This document shows, one piece after another, positions 6,157 to 11,414 of a stretch of 11,414 bases of DNA. The notes below the pieces were generated by a model. It did no database searches. It saw only the letters and a program-made list of their open reading frames with translations, and had not been told where the DNA came from. The DNA comes from Verrucomicrobiota bacterium. GTDB taxonomy: Bacteria > Verrucomicrobiota > Verrucomicrobiia > Chthoniobacterales > UBA10450. The stretch is taken from contig QHOF01000026.1 of NCBI GenBank assembly GCA_003219335.1, positions 5,901 to 17,314 on the forward strand. Reading direction: 5' to 3'. The stretch's first letter is position 1. Each line of letters begins with the position of its first letter. A program made the position numbers and the translations under genes.

Positions 6157-7899
6157 TCACGTCGGAAATTTTCCTGATGCATAAAGTTTCGCGTAAATGC
6201 CACCGCGCGCGATGAGCTCCGCGCCGCGACCTTGTTCGACGGTGCGTCCATGATCGAACACGATGATTTGATCGAGGTTATGAATGGTTCCCAGCCGATG
6301 CGTGGCGATCAAGGTCGTCCGGCCGCGCATTAATTCCCTGATCGTTTCCATGATGGCAGATTCGGTGCCCGGATCGAGCGCCGAAGTAGGTTCGTCAAGC
6401 AACAGGATGGGCGCATTTTTCAGAAACGCGCGCGCAATTCCGATGCGCTGCCGTTGACCGACGCTCAGATGTCCACCGCGTTCGCCCACAGGACTGGCGT
6501 ACCCCTGAGGCATCTGCCGAATAAATTCATCGGCCTGCGCGCGTCGCGCTGCTTCAATGAGTTGTTCGTCAGTCGCACCCGGGCGGCCATAAGCGATATT
6601 TTCGCGTACCGTCGTGGAAAAGAGGAGAGTGTCTTGCAACACGATCGCGATCTGCGCCCGCAAAGATTTTTTTGTGATCTCGCGCACGTCACGGCCATCG
6701 AGCATCACTGAACCGGTCGTCGGATCGTAAAAACGCGGCACCAGACTGAGCAATGTGCTTTTGCCGGCGCCGGTGCTGCCTGCCAGCCCAACAATTTGAT
6801 TCGGTTCGATGCGGAGATTGATGTCCCATAGCACATATCGATCTTTCGCGTAGCCGAAACTAACCGAGCGAAAATCGATCGCGCCTTTGGCCGATGAAAT
6901 TGCAACGGCATTTGGAGAGTCGCGCACGTCGTCCTGCCGGTCCAACACTTCAAAGCAGCGTTTGGCGCCCGCGGTGGCGCCTTCCATTGCCCACGTCGTA
7001 TAGGTGAGCGACTCCAGTGGTTGATACAGCATCAGCAGGTACGCGCTGAACACGAGAAGCGAACCGAGTGTGAGCGTGCCGGCGAGCACGTGCAATGTTC
7101 CCACGTAATACATCGCCGCCGTGCCGACTACCATCAGCGTGCTGATCACCAGCGCGCTGTTCACATTCGTTAACGTCAGCCGCAGATTTGCCTGCAAACT
7201 CTGGCGCGCTTGCTGATAAAATTGTCGGACCTCGAAATCTTCGCGCCCGAAGGCGTGCACCATGCGGATCGAGCTCAGTCCCTCCTGCGCTTGCGCGAGC
7301 ACGGCACTTTCGTGTTCCTGAATCGAGGTCGATTCGCGACGAATCCGGCGCGCGAAAAAATAAATCGCGGCGACGATCAGCGGCACGATCGCCAGCGAAA
7401 GCAGCGTCAACACCCAGTCGAGCCTTACCATGACTACGAACGTGCCGAGCAGCGTAATTACTGACGCGAAAATGTTGGTGAATCCCTTGTTGTAGATCGT
7501 TTGGATCGACTGCGAGTCGTAGGCGACGCGAAAACTGGAATCGACCGATCGCCGGGCATCGTGATACCTGAGCGAGAGCGACTGCAAATATGCGTAGAGG
7601 TCGGTGCGCAGTTTCAGTAGCGCTTGCAGCCCGACTTTTACGAACAGATAATTCGTGATCCAGTTCATGATTCCCCATAGAAATTGAAGGAGGACAAGCG
7701 CGAGACAGAGGAGGGGGACCCACGTGCCCCAGTCCCCGCGCGCAGCGGGAGCCGGTCGAAGAAAATCGTCCACAATTATCTTAAACGGCCACGGTTTGAG
7801 CAAGTTCAGGGCAACAGCGACCAGCGATAGAAACAATCCCAGAATCGTTTGTCCCCAGAACGGCTGATAGTAACGAAGGACGCGCCGGTAGATCGACAT
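6157..7899 (-). CDS. MsbA-like ABC exporter (fused membrane and ATPase domains)
   Basis: This is an inner-membrane ABC half-transporter of 580 aa that should work as a homodimer. MsbA and its relatives flip lipid A or other lipids; lipid, glycolipid or drug export are all possible here. Six membrane helices lie in about residues 16-300 (near 16-36, 61-82, 142-158, 161-182, 247-268 and 276-297). The ATPase domain follows from about 340: Walker A GSTGAGKST (374-382, Lys380), Q-loop Gln422, signature LSVGQ (478-482), Walker B ILLLDEP (498-504, catalytic Glu503), D-loop SALD and switch His534. The signature has Val where LSGGQ has Gly, a tolerated variant. The length is normal and the gene looks intact. 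No Shine-Dalgarno sequence precedes the ATG; instead a GGATTGC tandem repeat lies just upstream. It is divergent from dedA, and an acetyltransferase and a glycosyltransferase lie downstream, which favours an envelope substrate. Confidence 0.92.
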   Translation of the reverse strand: MSIYRRVLRYYQPFWGQTILGLFLSLVAVALNLLKPWPFKIIVDDFLRPAPAARGDWGTWVPLLCLALVLLQFLWGIMNWITNYLFVKVGLQALLKLRTDLYAYLQSLSLRYHDARRSVDSSFRVAYDSQSIQTIYNKGFTNIFASVITLLGTFVVMVRLDWVLTLLSLAIVPLIVAAIYFFARRIRRESTSIQEHESAVLAQAQEGLSSIRMVHAFGREDFEVRQFYQQARQSLQANLRLTLTNVNSALVISTLMVVGTAAMYYVGTLHVLAGTLTLGSLLVFSAYLLMLYQPLESLTYTTWAMEGATAGAKRCFEVLDRQDDVRDSPNAVAISSAKGAIDFRSVSFGYAKDRYVLWDINLRIEPNQIVGLAGSTGAGKSTLLSLVPRFYDPTTGSVMLDGRDVREITKKSLRAQIAIVLQDTLLFSTTVRENIAYGRPGATDEQLIEAARRAQADEFIRQMPQGYASPVGERGGHLSVGQRQRIGIARAFLKNAPILLLDEPTSALDPGTESAIMETIRELMRGRTTLIATHRLGTIHNLDQIIVFDHGRTVEQGRGAELIARGGIYAKLYASGKFPT

Positions 7900-7910
7900 G
7901 TGGAATTTTT

Positions 7911-8016
7911 GGATTGCGGATTGCGGATTTTAGACTGAACTAGGGCGAATTCATTCGGCTCGACATCGGAAGATTCTTCGACGGAGGCTGGCCTGAGCGT
8001 AGTCGAAGGCCTCGGA
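7911..8016. repeat. Spacer repeats between divergent exporter and DedA genes
   Basis: The 125-bp divergent spacer must hold both promoters, but its visible content is repetitive. A 7-base unit GGATTGC is repeated 2.7 times at 7911-7929, starting 12 bases upstream of the exporter ATG. CTTCGAC at 7976-7982 pairs with GTCGAAG at 8002-8008 around a 19-base loop. The second part resembles the GTCATTCCGAGG...CTTCGAC intergenic repeats that I recall from several uncultured bacterial genomes. I could not single out a convincing -35/-10 pair for either gene. Confidence 0.55.
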
Positions 8017-8024
8017 ATGACAAT

Positions 8025-8657
8025 ATGCATCATCTACTTGAAACGTGGTTTAACTGGGTGCTCACCGGAGGTTATGCCGGCATCGTGGTGCTCATGGCGA
8101 TGGAGAGCTCGATTTTCCCCGTCCCAAGCGAGATCGTTATTCCGCCGGCCGCGTTCCTCGCCGCACAAGGCAAGCTCAGTTTTTGGGGCGTGGTGCTGGC
8201 AGGCACAGTGGGATCATATCTGGGGGCGGCCATCACGTATTGGGCATCGCGATTAATTGGCCGGCCGCTGATTGTAAAGTATGGCCATTACGTGCTGCTA
8301 ACTCCAAAAAAACTGGAGAGCGCCGAACATTTTCTTGCTCGCTACGAAGCCGGCGGAGTCTTTTTTGCGCGATTGCTGCCGGTTGTCCGCCATCTGATCT
8401 CGATTCCCGCAGGAATCGTTCGCATGAATTTCGGAGTATTCAGTGTCGTCACCATCGCCGGCTCGGCGCTCTGGTGCTGGATATTGGCCTATCTTGGCGA
8501 CAAAGCATATCGCGTCGAGCCTCAACTTCTCACGAGTCCCGAAGCGCTCGAACATTTCATCCGTCAGCAATCGCGAGGGATTCTTCTTGTGATCGCGCTG
8601 TTCGCCGCGCTGTACATGTTGGCTCTGCGACTGATGAAGCCACGCTCACGCGAGTAG
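8025..8657 (+). CDS. DedA family membrane protein (SNARE-associated/VTT domain)
   Basis: This is an integral inner-membrane protein of 210 aa in the DedA family. Members such as YqjA and YghB support envelope integrity and membrane-potential homeostasis, and some family members act in carrier-lipid (undecaprenyl phosphate) or phospholipid translocation. The family core is visible. An acidic re-entrant region has Glu27 and Glu36 in MESSIFPVPSE, followed by hydrophobic segments at about 52-75. FFARLLPVVRHLISIPAG (113-130) has Arg116 and Arg122, six residues apart like the essential Arg130 and Arg136 of E. coli YqjA. A helix at about 137-158 and a C-terminal helix at about 185-203 follow. It is divergent from the MsbA-like exporter and followed by a palindromic spacer. 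No strong ribosome-binding site is seen. Family assignment is secure; the transported lipid is unknown. Confidence 0.9.
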   Translation: MHHLLETWFNWVLTGGYAGIVVLMAMESSIFPVPSEIVIPPAAFLAAQGKLSFWGVVLAGTVGSYLGAAITYWASRLIGRPLIVKYGHYVLLTPKKLESAEHFLARYEAGGVFFARLLPVVRHLISIPAGIVRMNFGVFSVVTIAGSALWCWILAYLGDKAYRVEPQLLTSPEALEHFIRQQSRGILLVIALFAALYMLALRLMKPRSRE

Positions 8658-8675
8658 GCTGTGCAAAACAACGAG

Positions 8676-8726
8676 CGACGGCTTGGGCACCCGTCGGATG
8701 TAAACGCGGAGGCTCGGAAGCCGTCG
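8676..8726. repeat. Inverted repeat downstream of dedA
   Basis: CGACGGCTT at 8676-8684 is the exact complement of AAGCCGTCG at 8718-8726, with a 33-base loop that contains a further partner (CCGTC at 8691-8695, complementary to GACGG). It starts 18 bases after the dedA stop. There is no T-run after the stem, so a Rho-independent terminator is not supported. It is more likely another interspersed palindrome. The gap from 8658 to 8831 holds nothing else that I can name. Confidence 0.55.
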
Positions 8727-8831
8727 TGCCTTGCTTCGTAAAATGCAGGATTCGTGTTTGAAAATTGAACAAAAGTGTCGCTCAACGGTCACTTCTAAAG
8801 TGGGTAAGGAGTGAACAACCAGTCTGTGACC

Positions 8832-9077
8832 ATGGATGACATATTCACAACGACGGATGGCATCGTAGCTGCTCACAGCACAAACGGGCATCACATGAGA
8901 AGGAATCGTCAAATCTTAAGGCCGCGCACTCGGCTTTCGCTGGGTGACCTTATCCTTGCGGTCGGTTCCTGCACCCAAAGCAGCAGAGAAATGGTCGCAG
9001 CGGTCGCGGACCTTCTGGCTAGCGGCCAGGTCCGCGTGCACGATAACGGGCGCTTCCTGCGCGCCCGCGTCTGCTAA
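8832..9077 (+). CDS. Small hypothetical protein, possible winged-helix fold
   Basis: This is a small protein of 81 aa that I cannot assign to a named family. After a low-complexity, basic N-terminus the segment LSLGDLILAVGSCTQSSREM (near residues 36-55) and the following AVADLLASGQVRV read as two amphipathic helices and then a strand-turn-strand (VRVHDNGRFLRARV), the outline of a small winged-helix domain. This is inference from pattern only. The start is uncertain. AAGGAG sits at 8806-8811, but the in-frame starts are a GTG overlapping it (8811), a GTG at 8826 and an ATG at 8832. None has ideal spacing; I took the ATG. The gene stands alone, between dedA and purB, with palindromes on both sides. 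A regulatory role is possible but not shown. Confidence 0.5.
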   Translation: MDDIFTTTDGIVAAHSTNGHHMRRNRQILRPRTRLSLGDLILAVGSCTQSSREMVAAVADLLASGQVRVHDNGRFLRARVC

Positions 9078-9109
9078 AATCTAAGGCTGGCTTTCTTTTC
9101 TCTACTGCG

Positions 9110-9179
9110 GTAGAGTCCGCTGTCTCAGCGGATTCATCGCCGCGCGAACCCCGGGTGCGCTGAGGACAGCGCACGCTAC
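9110..9179. repeat. REPIN-like element upstream of purB with covarying arms
   Basis: Two inverted arms occupy 9110-9134 and 9154-9179. Each forms a perfect hairpin: TCCGCTG-TCT-CAGCGGA at 9116-9132 and GTGCGCTG-AGGA-CAGCGCAC at 9155-9174. Read in the same orientation, the arms share CGCTGAG, ACAGCG and a CTAC end. They differ by a loop base, one flank base and a swapped base pair (C9117-G9131 versus G9157-C9172). It lies in the 179-bp spacer before purB, so the purB promoter must lie within or beside it. No convincing -35/-10 pair stands out. Confidence 0.72.
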
Positions 9180-9256
9180 AGCACTTCTAGGCAAAGAGAA
9201 AGCCGCGGCAAGACAAAACGCTTTTCGCATAAGCCGCTCGGTTTTATGTTCCGAGC

Positions 9257-10552
9257 GTGATCGACCGTTATTCCCGGCCGGAGATGAGCAAAATCTGGTC
9301 GGACCAACGCAAGTTTGAAATCTGGCTGGAGATTGAAGTCCTCGCCTGCGAGGCGATGGCTGAGCTTTGCCAGATTCCAAAAGAAGACGCTGCGGAAATT
9401 CGAAAACGCGCGCGCTTTTCGATTCCAAGAATTCTGGAAATTGAAAAACGAACGAATCACGATGTCATTGCTTTTCTGGAAAACGTCGCCGAATCAGTCG
9501 GACCGGCGTCGCGCTGGATTCATCAAGGGCTGACCTCATCGGATATTTTAGATACGACACTCGCGGTTCAACTAAACGAGTCGTGTAGAATTCTGCTCGA
9601 TGATCTCCAGGCGCTCCGCGACGCGATCGCGCAGCAGGCACGCCGATACAAGATGACGCCGATGATTGGGCGCAGCCACGGCGTGCACGCCGAGCCAATC
9701 ACGTTCGGGCTAAAGCTCGCCCTCATGTATGAGGAGTTCGGGCGCGCGGAAGAACGGCTCACGCAGACGCGCGAGCGCATCCGTGTCGGCAAAATCAGCG
9801 GAGCGGTCGGCACGCACGCGCACGTCGATCCAAAAATCGAGCGCGCGGTTTGCGAGAAGCTCGGCTTAAAACCGGCAACGCTCTCAACGCAGATCGTGCA
9901 GCGCGATCGGCACGCGGAATTTATGACGACTCTCGCTGTGATCGCCTCCAGCATCGATCGTTGGGCAACAGAGTTTCGTCATCTTCAGCGCACTGAAGTG
10001 CTCGAACTCGAAGAATTTTTTGGTGAAGGGCAAAAGGGCAGTTCCGCGATGCCGCACAAGCGCAATCCAATTACGAATGAGCGGTTGAGCGGACTAGCGC
10101 GCGTGATGCGCGGCAACGCAGTTGTGGCGCTGGAGAACGTGGCGCTCTGGCACGAGCGGGACATCAGCCACTCCAGCGCCGAGCGCATCATTCTGCCGGA
10201 CTCATGCGTCCTACTCGATTACATGCTCGCGAAACTGCGAGACGTCGTGAAAAAATTGCAGGTCTATCCGGAGCGAATGGCGGAAAATCTCGCTCTCACA
10301 AATGGCCTGTATTTCAGCCAGTCGATCCTGCTCGCGCTCACGCGCGCAGGCATGGAGCGCAAGAGCGCGTACGAAGCCGTGCAACGCGCCGCAATGAAAA
10401 CCTGGAAAGGCGAGGGGACATTCGCTGAGAACGTCAAGCGCGAACCCGAGATCGTCGCGAAGCTCTCAGCAGCAGAAATCGACTGGCTTTGCTCGCTGGA
10501 TATTCATTTCAAATATGTCGATGCGACCTTCAAAGCGCTTGGTCTGGATTGA
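9257..10552 (+). CDS. purB: Adenylosuccinate lyase
   Basis: This cytoplasmic purine enzyme cleaves SAICAR to AICAR plus fumarate in de novo IMP synthesis, and adenylosuccinate to AMP plus fumarate in the AMP branch. The 431 residues equal the length of B. subtilis PurB and keep its key residues at the same numbers: His68 (RTNHDV), His89 (WIHQGLTSSD), His141 (GRSHGVHAEP) and the mobile-loop Ser262/Ser263 in GSSAMPHKRNP, the fumarase/aspartase superfamily signature. TSSDILDT (93-100) is the first conserved superfamily block. The start is a GTG with no strong Shine-Dalgarno sequence, placed where the family normally begins (IDRYSRPEM). A REPIN-like element lies 78 bases upstream. No other pur gene is in the window. 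The 3' end overlaps the possible start of a DUF4440 protein. The gene is intact and the assignment is secure. Confidence 0.97.
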   Translation: MIDRYSRPEMSKIWSDQRKFEIWLEIEVLACEAMAELCQIPKEDAAEIRKRARFSIPRILEIEKRTNHDVIAFLENVAESVGPASRWIHQGLTSSDILDTTLAVQLNESCRILLDDLQALRDAIAQQARRYKMTPMIGRSHGVHAEPITFGLKLALMYEEFGRAEERLTQTRERIRVGKISGAVGTHAHVDPKIERAVCEKLGLKPATLSTQIVQRDRHAEFMTTLAVIASSIDRWATEFRHLQRTEVLELEEFFGEGQKGSSAMPHKRNPITNERLSGLARVMRGNAVVALENVALWHERDISHSSAERIILPDSCVLLDYMLAKLRDVVKKLQVYPERMAENLALTNGLYFSQSILLALTRAGMERKSAYEAVQRAAMKTWKGEGTFAENVKREPEIVAKLSAAEIDWLCSLDIHFKYVDATFKALGLD

Positions 10553-11006
10553 CTCGGCCTCCAGAATATCGTTGTGCTGCATTGTTTCGGGGCTTTGCAG
10601 CGTCTGTTGTCAGTGCACACAGAATTACGATCATAAGGAAGCCGAGCGCTACATTATTGAGAGCGAGCGGCAGTGGGCTGAGTCAGTCGCCAGCGGCGAC
10701 ACAGCGGTGATTCAACGTATCCTTGCCGATGACTTCGTCGGCGTCGATCCCAAAGGCCGGCACTATGGTAAGTCCGAAATGATCTCCGACACGCGGAACG
10801 CTCCAAAATATTTCGCGTCGAATCGCCTCAATGACGTCAAGGTGAGGTTCTACCGCGGCACAGCAGTTGCACAAGGAAACGAATCCTGGCAACGGCACAA
10901 CGGCGAGCGCGGACGATTCGTTTGGACTGATACATGGATTCGGCGTAACGGGCGCTGGCAAATCGTGGCAGCCGAGGACCTGATCGCGCCTGAATCCGCT
11001 CGCTGA
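10515..11006 (+). CDS. DUF4440 / SnoaL-like (NTF2 fold) protein
   Basis: This small alpha+beta-barrel protein of up to 163 aa belongs to the NTF2-like superfamily, DUF4440/SnoaL-type. The visible core is an N-terminal helix (EAERYIIESERQWAESVASG, 42-61), then DTAVIQRILADDFVGVDPKG, and C-terminal strands running VKVRFYRGTAVAQG through GRFVWTDTWIRRNGRWQIVA. This Trp-rich ending is typical of the family. Members range from enzymes to ligand-binding proteins, so no reaction can be assigned. The N-terminus is odd. The ATG at 10515 lies inside purB (38-bp overlap) and leads into a hydrophobic stretch with six Cys (21, 22, 28, 31, 32, 34) that could be an export signal but has no clean lipobox. A second ATG (10521) or a TTG (10572) could be the true start. 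The overlap suggests co-transcription with purB. It converges on the permease gene 10 bases away. Confidence 0.75.
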   Translation: MSMRPSKRLVWIDSASRISLCCIVSGLCSVCCQCTQNYDHKEAERYIIESERQWAESVASGDTAVIQRILADDFVGVDPKGRHYGKSEMISDTRNAPKYFASNRLNDVKVRFYRGTAVAQGNESWQRHNGERGRFVWTDTWIRRNGRWQIVAAEDLIAPESAR

Positions 11007-11016
11007 TCAGTAATCG

Positions 11017-11414
11017 TTATTCGTATCGCAATGCTTCGATCGGATCGAGGTTGGCGGCCCGGTACGCTGGGTACAGGCCGAAACCGATACCGATAGCCGA
11101 GCAGACAAGAAGCCCGGCAATGGCCCAGCCGAATGGGAAGATAACGTCCACCTTCAGCCAAATCGCGAGCAAGTCGCCGGCAATGATTCCAAGAACGATT
11201 CCCAGGATTCCGCCAGCCTCGGAGATAAGTACTGCTTCGGTAAGAAACTGGCGTAGAACATCCCGACTGCGAGCGCCGATTGATTTGCGCACCCCAATTT
11301 CCTTGGTCCTTTCGGTGACGCTTACCAGCATGATGTTCATAATGCCGATGCCCGCCGCGATCAGAGCGATCGCGCTGACGACGAACGCGCCGATTCGAAC
11401 GATCCCGGCAACAG
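11017..11414 (-). CDS. MacB/FtsX-type ABC transporter permease, C-terminal part
   Basis: This is the last 131 residues of an ABC permease, cut by the right window edge; the frame is open to base 11414. It shows the family's second membrane helix running into GIMNIMLVSVTERTKEIGVRKSIGAR, the coupling segment that contacts the ATPase. A third helix (about TEAVLISEAGGILGIVLGII), a fourth (about WAIAGLLVCSAIGIGFGLYP) and the standard C-terminal end AYRAANLDPIEALRYE follow. MacB-type systems move peptides, lipoproteins or drugs from the inner membrane or periplasm, powered by a cytoplasmic ATPase; FtsX and LolCE are relatives. The N-terminal helix, the periplasmic domain and any fused or adjacent ATPase and membrane-fusion genes would lie to the right of the window. 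An internal ATG at 11340 is not a start. The gene is convergent with the DUF4440 gene. Confidence 0.92.
   Translation of the reverse strand, partial: VAGIVRIGAFVVSAIALIAAGIGIMNIMLVSVTERTKEIGVRKSIGARSRDVLRQFLTEAVLISEAGGILGIVLGIIAGDLLAIWLKVDVIFPFGWAIAGLLVCSAIGIGFGLYPAYRAANLDPIEALRYE

Noticed and set aside
6950..7723. 257-codon open frame on the minus strand inside the exporter gene
   Set aside because: It overlaps the ABC exporter in another frame, its translation is rich in Arg/Ala with no domain, and the exporter frame has unmistakable motifs.
8183..8761. 192-codon open frame on the + strand overlapping dedA
   Set aside because: It is a second frame of a clear DedA gene and runs into the downstream repeat.

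Overview
The window reads as a chromosomal segment of an uncultured soil or sediment bacterium, most likely of the Verrucomicrobiota (Chthoniobacterales / Udaeobacter type). This assignment is inference. It rests on moderate-to-high GC content, genes that mostly lack a clear Shine-Dalgarno sequence, and spacers filled with short palindromes of a style I recall from that group (for example a GCGGCGGAGCACCGCCGC type, a GTGCGCTGAGGACAGCGCAC type and repeated GGATTGC). No rRNA, tRNA, CRISPR array, insertion sequence or phage gene is visible.

Left part (1-3822): the 3' end of a six-helix membrane protein gene (+) converges on, and overlaps, a two-gene minus-strand operon. Its first gene (2212-3822) is a complete secreted HtrA/Deg-type serine protease with His112, Asp143 and Ser222. 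Four bases after it comes a full-length paralogue (705-2201) with the same architecture, in which the triad is Asp82/Asn113/Ser191 and the GNSGGP loop is gone. The pair looks like an active protease plus a pseudoprotease partner.

Middle (4121-8657): three envelope or glycan genes lie on the minus strand: an MsbA-type ABC exporter (6157-7899), a left-handed beta-helix O-acetyltransferase (5408-5992) and a GT-B-like glycosyltransferase (4121-5287). A DedA-family membrane protein (8025-8657) is transcribed divergently. They could supply parts of a surface polysaccharide or lipid-export route. Palindrome-rich spacers separate them, so co-transcription is possible but unproven.

Right part (8832-11414): a small hypothetical protein with a winged-helix-like look, purB (adenylosuccinate lyase, 431 aa, all key residues in the B. 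subtilis positions), a DUF4440/SnoaL-like protein whose frame overlaps the 3' end of purB, and the truncated C-terminus of a MacB/FtsX-type ABC permease on the minus strand.

The most striking non-coding signal is that every spacer longer than 100 bp carries a palindromic element. Three are REPIN-like, with two hairpin arms in inverted orientation. In two of these (6024-6118 and 9110-9179) the arms differ from each other by a compensatory C-G to G-C swap inside the stem, which suggests that the folded hairpin is what is maintained.
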